From: Bacteroidales bacterium Bact_19
Lineage (GTDB): Bacteria; Bacteroidota; Bacteroidia; Bacteroidales; ML635J-15
Length of the DNA: 50,761 bases
NCBI GenBank assembly: GCA_001603595.1
Contig: LUZK01000076.1
Span: 1-50,761, forward strand
Direction of reading: 5' to 3'
This document shows, in pieces, positions 31,050-39,944 of this stretch. Position numbers and translations under genes: made by a program. A model generated the notes under the pieces. The model searched no databases, was not told the origin of the DNA, and was given only the letters and a program-made list of their open reading frames with translations. Numbering within the stretch: position 1 is the stretch's first letter; each line of letters begins with the position of its first letter.

Positions 31050-33178
31050 TAGTCTTCTTCATAAATTATTTCAACATCATCGTCTAAAATTCCGATAACT
31101 TTAAACTCTGTTCTTCTGTTCTTAGCACGACCTTCCGGATTATCGGTGCCGTCAGGATTAGAGTTTGGAGCAATTGGAAAACTTTCTCCGTATCCTTTAG
31201 GTACAAGTCTTTCGGGATTTATACCTTTTTTTATCAAATAGTCAACAACAGATTGTGCTCTTTTTTGTGAAAGAATCAAATTTCTTTCTTCGGTATCAAT
31301 GCTATCTGTATGTGAACTAATTTCAACAATAATAGAAGGGTTGGCAATTAAAATTCTATATATAGTATTGTCAATAGTACTTCTTGCTTCTTGGGTTAAA
31401 TCAGCTTTTGCAAATTCATAATAAATGTTTTGAACTACAAAAGATTCTTTTGGGAACGTACTGATAATAATAGCATCGAGATGTAATGTGTCGCTTTTAA
31501 AAATATTCTTTGTTGAAAATGGCAATCTTTTTTCTTTTTTGTTAAGGTCTTTAACACTTATAAAATAATCAAACCCTTGTTCTAGATTATTAAAGAAATA
31601 ATATCCGGGAGTTGTATAATCAGTTTTAATAAATAATTCTTTATCTGTTTTTGGATCAATTTTATAAAGTGTAACGGGATAATTATATAGAAGTTCAACA
31701 TCATCAGAATTGTTATTTAGATCAAAATTTAAAGTCATATCTTTACGGTATTGGTCTTTAATAGCATTGAAAAAGGCTGTATCGGTAATTCCAAATACTC
31801 TTCCTGTTGCGGCAATATTAATGTAATCTTTAAAAATAACTTCATAAATATCATCACAACAATTTTCATGACGTAGTGAATATCCTCCTGAGCGGTTTGA
31901 TGTGAAATATGCTCTTTGTCTATCATTTGTTAGTATATAATACAAATCGTCAAAAGAGGAATTTATAGGAGCACCTACATTTTGAACACCATCGAAGCTA
32001 TTCCCTTCACCTTCTGTTCTGAAAATATCAAAACCACCTAATCCCGGGTATCCGTTTGAACTAAAATACAATGTACGTGTTTCAATATTGTAATAAGGTG
32101 TTATTTCATCGAGAATAGTGTTAATTTTCTTTCCACAATTTTTAGGTTCTTTCCATTCATTTTTCTTTTTGTCAAAATAAGAGAACCAAATATCCATGCC
32201 TCCTTTTCCTTCAGGTCTGTTTGAAACAAAATATAACATATCCGTATTAAGTCTTGAAAGTCCAACAGCAGGCATAGTACTGGTATACCCGGGCATATTT
32301 ATTATTTCCGGTAAGGCTTCCGGTTCACTCCAGAGATTATCTGTAAGATTGGAAACAAATATTTTACAAACAATGTTATTTTTGAAATCCTTTTCACATC
32401 GAGTAAAATAGAATCTTTGTTTATCATAACTAAAAGTTCCGTTTCCGGTGTTAACATCTTCACCATTTATTACAGGATCAAACTCTCCAAGATTTTTCCA
32501 TTCATCATTGGTTTTTCTTTGAGCAATATAAAATTTTCTAACGGGTAATTTATCTTCATCCGGGTTATAGTACTTAACTTCATTTTCTGAAAGCGATCCA
32601 AAAATCAACTTGTCATCATCAAAAGGGATAGGAGAGAATTCTATGTGAGGTTTGTTTACTGCTGTGTCGAGTAATGTTATTATTACATTAAGCGGGTTGT
32701 TTATCAACTCCTGGATATTTTCTAAAGCATCTATTTGATTTTTTGCCATTTTTGAATACTCTTTTAGGTCTTTATTTGGTTTAGCCTCAGAAATGAACTT
32801 TTTGTAAAATGTTTTTGCTTCGTCATATTCTCCGAGAGTTTGAAGTATAGTAGCGAGATGATATAAGTCAATTAAATTATTTTTAGGATCAATTTCATAG
32901 GATTTGAGCAAAAATTTTTTTGCGTTTGAATAACGTTTTTCTCTTAAATATAAATGACCTAATGCTGAAATAACTTTTGGGTTGTCGGGGTTCATTTGAT
33001 CGTATAATTCATATAGATCAATAGCAGTAAAAATATCCCCGGATTTTTCAGCAATTTTTGCTTTACGTAGAAGTTGAAAAGGTTTAATGTTAATTTCATT
33101 AATCGCTTGTGAATAACTGTTCGCAACAATCACAAATAGGAAAAAGAAACTTAAAAAAGTAATTTTATATTTATTCAT
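31049..33178 (-). CDS. OmpA family protein with TPR and PD40 repeats (T9SS-associated, PorE-like layout)
   Basis: The 709-residue exported protein begins with a signal peptide (MNKYKITFLSFFFLFVIVANSYSQ). TPR-like repeats follow (about 35-165), then a PD40/WD40-like propeller (about 190-430, with blocks such as FVSNRPEGKGGMDIWFSYFDKKKNEW and YFSSNGYPGLGGFDIFRTEGEG), a CNA-like region, and a C-terminal OmpA peptidoglycan-binding domain (NIYYEFAKADLTQEA, SSHTDSIDTEERNLILSQKRAQSVVDYLIKKGI, GRAKNRRTEF). This is the layout of proteins that accompany PorP/SprF in type IX secretion. No lipobox is seen. The ATG at 33178 is preferred to a TTG at 33202; it lies 20 bases after the PorP/SprF stop. Confidence 0.9.
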   Translation of the reverse strand: MNKYKITFLSFFFLFVIVANSYSQAINEINIKPFQLLRKAKIAEKSGDIFTAIDLYELYDQMNPDNPKVISALGHLYLREKRYSNAKKFLLKSYEIDPKNNLIDLYHLATILQTLGEYDEAKTFYKKFISEAKPNKDLKEYSKMAKNQIDALENIQELINNPLNVIITLLDTAVNKPHIEFSPIPFDDDKLIFGSLSENEVKYYNPDEDKLPVRKFYIAQRKTNDEWKNLGEFDPVINGEDVNTGNGTFSYDKQRFYFTRCEKDFKNNIVCKIFVSNLTDNLWSEPEALPEIINMPGYTSTMPAVGLSRLNTDMLYFVSNRPEGKGGMDIWFSYFDKKKNEWKEPKNCGKKINTILDEITPYYNIETRTLYFSSNGYPGLGGFDIFRTEGEGNSFDGVQNVGAPINSSFDDLYYILTNDRQRAYFTSNRSGGYSLRHENCCDDIYEVIFKDYINIAATGRVFGITDTAFFNAIKDQYRKDMTLNFDLNNNSDDVELLYNYPVTLYKIDPKTDKELFIKTDYTTPGYYFFNNLEQGFDYFISVKDLNKKEKRLPFSTKNIFKSDTLHLDAIIISTFPKESFVVQNIYYEFAKADLTQEARSTIDNTIYRILIANPSIIVEISSHTDSIDTEERNLILSQKRAQSVVDYLIKKGINPERLVPKGYGESFPIAPNSNPDGTDNPEGRAKNRRTEFKVIGILDDDVEIIYEED

Positions 33179-33198
33179 AATAATCTCAACATTAAATA

Positions 33199-34209
33199 TC
33201 AATATCTATCACAAGGTAATGCAATTTTAGTTAAAGATTTTGAAATATCTTTATAAATTATAGATAATTCAAAAGCTCCTTTCGATTTAGTGGCTTGTCT
33301 AAGAGCGGAAATATTGACGTCATAGCTAATTCCGATATCAAATCCATACACTGAAAGTCCTCCGGAAAAAATTAAGGCATCAAAATTAGAAAATGAATAT
33401 CTTGTATGTATTCCGCCAAAAGCATTTCGCATTAAATTTTTTTCTGGGAAATAATAAAATAATCTTGATCCGAGTACCCAGTTTCCGGCACGCTTATGGT
33501 ACATGGTAATTAACTCGGGGAATAAAGAATATTTTTCATTAATTTTATATTCAGTTCCAGCATTAAAAGCAATTCGCAATGGTAATTTGTTGTCTTGACG
33601 AAGAAAAGACTCCTTAGGATTTGTTATGTGAAATAAAGAGATACCTCCAAATGGTAATAATTTGCCAAATTTTCCATAATATGCAATACCTATGTTAAAA
33701 TCTGTGTAATTGATATTTTGAGTCCAATTATCGAGATTATTCGGAAGATTAGGATCAAAATATCCGGTTTGGTCGTTAAACTGGGAAGGAAAGGTTATAC
33801 CGTCGAGTTTGAAGTTTTTTACTACATATCCGAATTGTGCTCCTGCAGAAATAGTGTGAATGTTATCGAATTTAAAGTTATAAGCTATGTTAGCATAAAC
33901 TTTATTTACATTTAACCCTACAGCTCCGGAATTATCATTAACTACAAATAATCCCAATCCAATATATCTGTCAGGTTTAATTCTAAAGGGTTTGTCAACG
34001 CCAAAAGAAATAGTTTTAAAAGGATAGCCAAGAGCCGACCACTGAGTTCTATAATTGTTTGATATTCTCCAATTTCCTGCAAAAAGACCAGTATTGGCAG
34101 GATTAAGAGATAGCGGAGAAGCATAAAATTGACTGAAATGAATGTCCTGTGCTTTTAAGAAAAAAACACATACAAAAATAAGTGCAAAAAATAAACCTAA
34201 CTTTTTCAA
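33199..34209 (-). CDS. PorP/SprF family type IX secretion outer-membrane protein
   Basis: The protein is 336 residues. A signal peptide (KKLGLFFALIFVCVFFLKAQ) is followed by the family hallmark DIHFSQFYASPLSLNPANTGLFAGNWRISNNYRTQWSA. Strand-rich segments follow, including YIGLGLFVVNDNSG, YKFDNIHTISAGAQFGYV-like, and a C-terminal LSIIYKDISKS. PorP/SprF proteins are outer-membrane barrels that work with specific type B clients such as SprB. The only start that keeps the signal peptide whole is a TTG at 34209. It heads a three-gene operon; a large type B client is encoded nearby at 35456-39880. Confidence 0.92.
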   Translation of the reverse strand: MKKLGLFFALIFVCVFFLKAQDIHFSQFYASPLSLNPANTGLFAGNWRISNNYRTQWSALGYPFKTISFGVDKPFRIKPDRYIGLGLFVVNDNSGAVGLNVNKVYANIAYNFKFDNIHTISAGAQFGYVVKNFKLDGITFPSQFNDQTGYFDPNLPNNLDNWTQNINYTDFNIGIAYYGKFGKLLPFGGISLFHITNPKESFLRQDNKLPLRIAFNAGTEYKINEKYSLFPELITMYHKRAGNWVLGSRLFYYFPEKNLMRNAFGGIHTRYSFSNFDALIFSGGLSVYGFDIGISYDVNISALRQATKSKGAFELSIIYKDISKSLTKIALPCDRY

Positions 34210-34230
34210 TGCTTAAAAATTTAGTCAAGC

Positions 34231-34238
34231 CAAAGATA
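34231..34238 (-). promoter_or_regulatory. promoter -7 box for the PorP/SprF operon
   Basis: The minus strand reads TATCTTTG (TAnnTTTG), 21 bases before the TTG start. Confidence 0.55.
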
Positions 34239-34300
34239 TAAATAAAATTTAAAACAAAAAAATTTTTTTATTGTGAAGTTGTGTTGTTTATATTTTTCTT

Positions 34301-34308
34301 TATTTTTG
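34301..34308 (+). promoter_or_regulatory. possible promoter -7 box for the transposase-like gene
   Basis: TATTTTTG (TAnnTTTG), 74 bases before the ATG. If used, it would give a leader of about 65-70 bases. Confidence 0.4.
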
Positions 34309-34382
34309 TTATCAGTTATCAAAAATTTTTATTGATTTTCATTTTATTGATATGAACTTTTTTTGTTTGTAATATATATGTT

Positions 34383-35375
34383 ATGAAAGAATGTAAGAAA
34401 AAAGTTAAACGTAATCCTTTTCCGGAGGAGATTGTAAATATTCCTATTAAAGAATGTCCTCATTGTGGAAGCAAGCATTTCATTAAGTTTGGAAAATATG
34501 TAAATGTATCGAGATATAGATGTAAAAAATGTTGTCGAACGTTTATTCCGACAAGTGGCAGCAGTATTCATTACATAAACAAAAAAGAAAAATTTTTAAG
34601 ACTTTTTGACTTATTTAACACCGGGGAGGTGTTGACTATTAAAGATATTTCCGAAAAATTTGGAATAAGTGTTATAACTGCTTTTGATTGGCGACACAAG
34701 ATTTTTTCGGCATTAGAGTTAGTTCAAAAAAATTATAAAATAATGACTATTGCTAATAAAATTGTTTTCAATTTTAATGAAAAAGGAAGAAAAGGAGTGG
34801 GGAGGAGACCATCAACTTATGAATCACTAAAAATTAATATGTGTGCTATTTCTGACAGAAAGTTGACTGAAATTAAATTTGTTAAAGTTGGTGAAGTTGA
34901 GAAAAAAGATTATCTTGAACGAATAGGGAATAGAATTAGGAATAAATCCTTAGTATTATTAATAAATAAAGAGAAAATTTTTGATGATGACATTACAGAA
35001 GTCTTGAAAAAACGGGAAAAATATTTTAAGAGAATAACAATAGAGCGAAGGTTTGAAGATCATATTGCTAAATCTGAAAATTTCAAAAGGTTTATTAATA
35101 GTTTTATGAGAGGAGTTGCTACAAAGTATTTACAGGTTTATGCTAATTTTTATTCTTTTCTGCAAAGTTTAAAGCCTATACCTAATTATTATAAATTATT
35201 AGAAGTAAGAACTGCTTGGATTAGATATTTAAAGATGGAAGAATTATATAAAGATTTTTTGAAGAGTAATTTTTTAGGAGCGGTTGAATATGTGGAAATT
35301 AAACGTAGGTGGAAATCTGATAACATTCGTTTTAATGTGAATTTTGAACAGAGTTTAATCAATAATTATTGTTAG
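34383..35375 (+). CDS. degenerate IS1595-like transposase protein (zinc ribbon, HTH, decayed DDE domain)
   Basis: The 330-residue protein opens with a zinc ribbon (CPHCGSKHFIKFGKY...YRCKKCCRTF, about residues 22-57), then an HTH (IKDISEKFGISVITAFDWRHKI), then a region that follows the IS1595 DDE fold (GRKGVGRRPSTYESLKINMCAISDRKLTEIKFVKVG). The catalytic positions are lost: no DE(T/S) at the first strand, LLINKEKIF where a TD is expected, and the H/E-bearing VNSFHSRLK block shortened so that INSF joins directly to MRGVATKYLQVYANFYSFL. The frame is intact despite this loss, which suggests a kept DNA-binding role rather than a dead element, but recent inactivation is also possible. No clear terminal repeats flank it. 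Confidence 0.72.
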   Translation: MKECKKKVKRNPFPEEIVNIPIKECPHCGSKHFIKFGKYVNVSRYRCKKCCRTFIPTSGSSIHYINKKEKFLRLFDLFNTGEVLTIKDISEKFGISVITAFDWRHKIFSALELVQKNYKIMTIANKIVFNFNEKGRKGVGRRPSTYESLKINMCAISDRKLTEIKFVKVGEVEKKDYLERIGNRIRNKSLVLLINKEKIFDDDITEVLKKREKYFKRITIERRFEDHIAKSENFKRFINSFMRGVATKYLQVYANFYSFLQSLKPIPNYYKLLEVRTAWIRYLKMEELYKDFLKSNFLGAVEYVEIKRRWKSDNIRFNVNFEQSLINNYC

Positions 35376-35418
35376 AATTAAATTAGTAGTAATAAATTTT
35401 TTGATTAAAAAAAAATGT

Positions 35419-35426
35419 TATTTTTG
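35419..35426 (+). promoter_or_regulatory. promoter -7 box for the PKD protein
   Basis: TATTTTTG (TAnnTTTG), 29 bases before the ATG, with TTTG at 35400-35403 as a rather close -33 element. Confidence 0.55.
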
Positions 35427-35455
35427 TTTACAATAATTTCTTAAAGCATTGGATA

Positions 35456-38400
35456 ATGAGAAAGTACTTTATAGTCATTAATTTTTTTGTTGTATTTTTG
35501 TATTTGAGTTTAATTTCATTTGCTCAGCCTGTTGTTAGTTTCACTCCTTCCCAAAATAATGTTTGTGCACCGGTAAGTATTCAATTTACAAATACTACTA
35601 CTGGTTGTACTGGTAATGCAACTTATTATTGGCAGGCAGGTACAGGAGATGTTTCAACAAATCAACATCCAACATTTTATTATTCTAACGGTGGTAATTA
35701 TAATGTATCATTAACAGTTAATTGTGATGGTTTTGAAGTTACAGAAACAATTCAGATAGTGGTATATAACCAGCCTACAGCAAATTTTGTGGATAATGAA
35801 TTACAAGGTTGTGTTCCGTTTAGCACAAATTTTACAAATTCCTCAACACAGGGAGATGCTCCAATTACAAGTTATCAGTGGTATTTTGGAGATGGAAACG
35901 GATCTGATATTCAAAATCCATCTCACACATACCAAACTTCAGGGAATTTTAATGTTAGTTTAATTGTAACTGATGCAAATGGCTGTACTTCTCAATATAC
36001 AAAAAATGCTATGATTTCTGTTGCAAATCCGCCACAGATTAGTTTTTATGCAAATAATACCAATGCTTGTTTCCCTCCGTTGGGAGTAACTTTCTATCCT
36101 ACCATAAACACTTCTTTTGGATTAAGTTCCACCCAAACATGGAATTTTGGAGATGGATCGCCAACACAAAATTTTCCCGGAAATACAACAAGTGTTAATT
36201 ATACCTATAATACTTTAGGATTATTTAGTGTCAGTTTGACTGTTGAAGATAGTTATGGCTGTTCGAATACATTAGTTTTGAATGATTATATTAGAATAAC
36301 TGATCCGGAACCGCTATATTCAGTAGTTGGCGGATCCACTGCATGTTTGGGGAGTCCGGTTAATTTTGTTAATGAAACAACATATTCATGTTCTTGGAAT
36401 TTTGGTGATGGAACCCCTAGTAGTACTTTGTCAACACCAACACACGTATATTCTTCGCCGGGAAATTTTAATGTGACATTTACCATTGATCCTGGAGGTC
36501 CGTGTCAGACTTCTACAACATTTAATATTTTTGTTGAACAAGTAACAGCAAGTTTTACTACTTCACCTCAGAATTTATATTCTTGTTCCGTTCCATTTAC
36601 TGTTAACTTTATTAACCAATCTTCATCTAATGCAACAGGATTTTTTTATGTCTTTCAAGATGGTGGTAGTTCAAACCAACCCAACCCTTCGCATACTTTC
36701 ACCAGTCCGGGAGTTTATCAACCTGCATTAACTGTAACAACAAATAATAATTGTTCACATACCTTTATTGGTCCTACTATTACAATAAATGTCCCAAATG
36801 TTAGCTTTACTGCCGATACATTGGAAGGTTGTGAGCCATTACCAGTGAATTTCACTTATAATGGAACAACTCCTGTGGGTAATATAACAAATTTCAACTG
36901 GAATTTTGGTAACGGACAAACTAATCCATCCGGAGGTCCAAATGCTTCATCAACATATAATTCTGGTGAATACACTGTAAGTTTGAGTATTACTGATAAT
37001 AATGGATGTCAAAATTCATATCAAATGAATTTAACAGTTGGATCCCACTTTAATCCAACATTTGATGTTGTAACTTATATGGATCACTTTCCATTACCAA
37101 GTCATTATCTTTGTCCTCAGGATACAGTAGAATTATATCTGGCAGAATGGAATAACCCCAATGTGGAGTTTAACTGGTGGATTGACTCTACTGATAACAA
37201 TGCTAATCAAGAATATCAAATTTGGACATTTGATAGAGATACAGGCTGGATAACTGTTCACATGATAAGTAATTTTAATGGATGTAGAGATACTTTATTA
37301 TGGGACAGTGTATATATTTATGGTCCAATAATTCAATCAATTTCTAAGACAACAGATTGTGACAATCCTCTTAATTTTGTATTTACTCTTAATCAAATCG
37401 AAGCAGATTATTGGGACTGGTATATTTACTCAATTTCTGGAACAACAATTAATTATTTAGCACAAATAACAAACTCCACTCAGGAAACCCTTCCATATAC
37501 ATTCCCTATGCAGAGTACTTATTGGGTTAAAGTCGTTGCATATAATAACAGTTCCGGATGTGAGTTTAAAGATTCTATTCAGGTAAATATATCTTCCCCA
37601 ATGGCGATTTTTTCAATTCTTCAGCCAAATCAATGTATAAATACAGATGTTGCTTTCTTTGGTGGTACTTCTCAAAATGCAACTCAATATTACTGGGATT
37701 GGGGTGATGGCACAAATTCGGGGTGGATAAATACTCCCGTAACAACTCATGCCTGGAATCAAGTAGGATATTTTACTGTAACGCTAACTGTGAGAGATGG
37801 TAACGGCTGTGAAAATTCTATGTCGCGAGTAATTCATATTCTCGGACCGGCAATTGATATTTCATATTCAAACACAATTGGATGTAATTCATTGTCTGTT
37901 GATTTCGAAGCTTTAATTACAACTGACGACCCTGTAGCCTGGATAATGTGGGAGTTTGGTGATGGATCTACTGGTTTTGGTGCTAATGTTACGCATAATT
38001 ACACTTCTCCCGGAGTTTATTCCGTTAAAATAACTGTTACAACTGTTGCCGGATGTCAAGATATTAGAATTTATCAGGATTTAATTGTTGTTTCAAGTGT
38101 TTCAGTTTCATTTTCAAGTCCAAATCCAATTGCTTGTGTAGGTGAAAATGTAAATTTCGTCTCCTCAGCAAATGGTTCTAACAATAACTATTATTGGGAT
38201 TTTGGTGATGGTAGTATTATTTCAGGAAACTCATTCTCAACAGTAGATCATGCATATAATTCCGGAGGCTATTATGATATTTATTTAAAAGTTACAAATG
38301 AATACGGTTGCGAAAGTGAAGTATTACTTTCAAATTATGTTCAAATTCAACAAGTTTCAGCAAACTTTTCTCTTTTGCAGAATTATTACGATTGTTATCC

Positions 38401-39880
38401 GGTTCAGCCTGAAATAGTTGTTAACAATACTGTCATTCCTGCAGGAACTCAATTGAATTATCAATGGATTATGGGAACAAATGATACTATTAACATTGAA
38501 AATCCTGCCTATTTATATACTATTCCTGGTAGTTTTACTATTGTTTTAAATGTTTCAACAAATTATGGTTGTTCAGCTACTCATTCAGAAAATATTGTAA
38601 TTAATGGTCCTTATGCAGAAGCCCTAATAAGTGATACAACTGCATGTGTAGGGCAGGAAATAACATTTCAGATTGTTAATCAATCAAATGTCGAAAGTTT
38701 TATTTGGGTTGTAGGTGGAGGATATTCTTATAATTCGGCATATTTTACACATTCCTATGATCTAGTACCGCCTCTTGGATATTATCCTGTTAACCTTTCT
38801 CTTACCTCTGGTGGTTGTAATGTGTCTTTTGTTTATAATATTTGGATTTTTGATGTAACTGCAGGTATATTAATTACCGACGAACAAAGTAATATTTTTA
38901 CCGAAAATGGAGCTTGTGCCCCGGTTACAGCCTTATTAACTTCTAATTCTATAAACGATGTTTACAGATACTGGTATATTAACAATAATCCTATAGGAAC
39001 TGGATTATCGCAAGAACAATACACTTTTACAAATACAACTCAGAATGATCTGGTTTATAATGTTTCATTGAAGGTTGAGGACCAAAATGGCTGTACCGAT
39101 AGCATTTCAACAACTTTTATTGCATACCCGAAACCGTTAGTTGATATATCAAATGACACTTTGATATGTAGAGGCGATGCAATTTCATTGTTTGCTACGG
39201 GAGGTACAAGTTATCAATGGACACCAAATCAAAATATTTCTTCTGTAAATTCCCAAACTCCAATAGTAAATCCTGTGGAGAATACATGGTATTTTGTTGA
39301 GGTTCGAAATAATCGTAATTGTTTATCAACAGATTCTGTACATATAACTGTTCAGCAAGAGCCACAGATAATTATCTCTCCTGAAGCCGATACAATTATG
39401 ATTGGAGATACAGTTTTCCTTTTACTAAATGCCGATCAGGAGAACTTGAGTTTTACATGGACACCTCAATATAATATTTCTTGTACGGATTGCCCGCAAC
39501 CATATTTCTATCCATTGGAATCAACCAGATATAATCTCCTGGTGCAAGACAGTGCAGCTTGTTTCCGTCATAATTATTATGTAGATATTATTGTTTTTGA
39601 AGAATATAGTCTGGATGTTCCGGGAGCATTCACTCCTCTTGGTGCAGAGCCTAATAGAGTTGTTTATGTAAGAGGTCTTGGAATAAAACGATTAATTCAA
39701 TTCCGTATTTATAATCGTTGGGGCGAAGAAGTATTCTTTACTGATGATATAAATAAAGGATGGGATGGATACTACAAAGGACAACTACAAAATATTGATA
39801 ATTATGGTTATTACGTTGAAGCAGAAATGTTTAACGGAACTATTCAAACTAAAAAAGGTGTTATTCTATTGATGAAATAA
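35456..39880 (+). CDS. large multi-PKD surface protein with T9SS type B (gliding-type) sorting domain
   Basis: The protein is 1474 residues. A signal peptide (RKYFIVINFFVVFLYLSLISFAQ) is followed by at least ten PKD-like immunoglobulin-fold repeats, each built on W.FGDG...P.H.Y...G.Y.V.L.V (examples YQWYFGDGNGSDIQNPSHTY, YYWDFGDGSIISGNSFSTV). A paired cysteine is found in most repeats. The last 85 residues form the type B (CHU_C, gliding-associated) sorting domain: FTPLGAEPNRVVYVRGLGIKRLIQFRIYNRWGEEVFFTDDINKGWDGYYKG...KKGVILLMK. It should be exported by T9SS and sit on the surface as an adhesin-like protein. The neighbouring PorP/SprF protein is a likely dedicated partner. Confidence 0.93.
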   Translation: MRKYFIVINFFVVFLYLSLISFAQPVVSFTPSQNNVCAPVSIQFTNTTTGCTGNATYYWQAGTGDVSTNQHPTFYYSNGGNYNVSLTVNCDGFEVTETIQIVVYNQPTANFVDNELQGCVPFSTNFTNSSTQGDAPITSYQWYFGDGNGSDIQNPSHTYQTSGNFNVSLIVTDANGCTSQYTKNAMISVANPPQISFYANNTNACFPPLGVTFYPTINTSFGLSSTQTWNFGDGSPTQNFPGNTTSVNYTYNTLGLFSVSLTVEDSYGCSNTLVLNDYIRITDPEPLYSVVGGSTACLGSPVNFVNETTYSCSWNFGDGTPSSTLSTPTHVYSSPGNFNVTFTIDPGGPCQTSTTFNIFVEQVTASFTTSPQNLYSCSVPFTVNFINQSSSNATGFFYVFQDGGSSNQPNPSHTFTSPGVYQPALTVTTNNNCSHTFIGPTITINVPNVSFTADTLEGCEPLPVNFTYNGTTPVGNITNFNWNFGNGQTNPSGGPNASSTYNSGEYTVSLSITDNNGCQNSYQMNLTVGSHFNPTFDVVTYMDHFPLPSHYLCPQDTVELYLAEWNNPNVEFNWWIDSTDNNANQEYQIWTFDRDTGWITVHMISNFNGCRDTLLWDSVYIYGPIIQSISKTTDCDNPLNFVFTLNQIEADYWDWYIYSISGTTINYLAQITNSTQETLPYTFPMQSTYWVKVVAYNNSSGCEFKDSIQVNISSPMAIFSILQPNQCINTDVAFFGGTSQNATQYYWDWGDGTNSGWINTPVTTHAWNQVGYFTVTLTVRDGNGCENSMSRVIHILGPAIDISYSNTIGCNSLSVDFEALITTDDPVAWIMWEFGDGSTGFGANVTHNYTSPGVYSVKITVTTVAGCQDIRIYQDLIVVSSVSVSFSSPNPIACVGENVNFVSSANGSNNNYYWDFGDGSIISGNSFSTVDHAYNSGGYYDIYLKVTNEYGCESEVLLSNYVQIQQVSANFSLLQNYYDCYPVQPEIVVNNTVIPAGTQLNYQWIMGTNDTINIENPAYLYTIPGSFTIVLNVSTNYGCSATHSENIVINGPYAEALISDTTACVGQEITFQIVNQSNVESFIWVVGGGYSYNSAYFTHSYDLVPPLGYYPVNLSLTSGGCNVSFVYNIWIFDVTAGILITDEQSNIFTENGACAPVTALLTSNSINDVYRYWYINNNPIGTGLSQEQYTFTNTTQNDLVYNVSLKVEDQNGCTDSISTTFIAYPKPLVDISNDTLICRGDAISLFATGGTSYQWTPNQNISSVNSQTPIVNPVENTWYFVEVRNNRNCLSTDSVHITVQQEPQIIISPEADTIMIGDTVFLLLNADQENLSFTWTPQYNISCTDCPQPYFYPLESTRYNLLVQDSAACFRHNYYVDIIVFEEYSLDVPGAFTPLGAEPNRVVYVRGLGIKRLIQFRIYNRWGEEVFFTDDINKGWDGYYKGQLQNIDNYGYYVEAEMFNGTIQTKKGVILLMK

Positions 39881-39921
39881 TTTTTAGTCCTTTAAATTTT
39901 CTATTAACTACAATATTTTCA

Positions 39922-39929
39922 TATATTTG
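39922..39929 (+). promoter_or_regulatory. promoter -7 box for the hldD-meaB-proX operon
   Basis: TATATTTG (TAnnTTTG), 15 bases before the ATG. Confidence 0.55.
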
Positions 39930-39944
39930 TGAAAAATATTTTTT

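Noticed and set aside
34316-35408. Possible inverted repeats flanking the transposase-like gene (TTATCAAAAATTTTTATT and AATAAATTTTTTGATTAA)
   Set aside because: They match only loosely, consist almost entirely of A and T, and no target duplication is seen. Chance similarity in AT-rich sequence is as likely.
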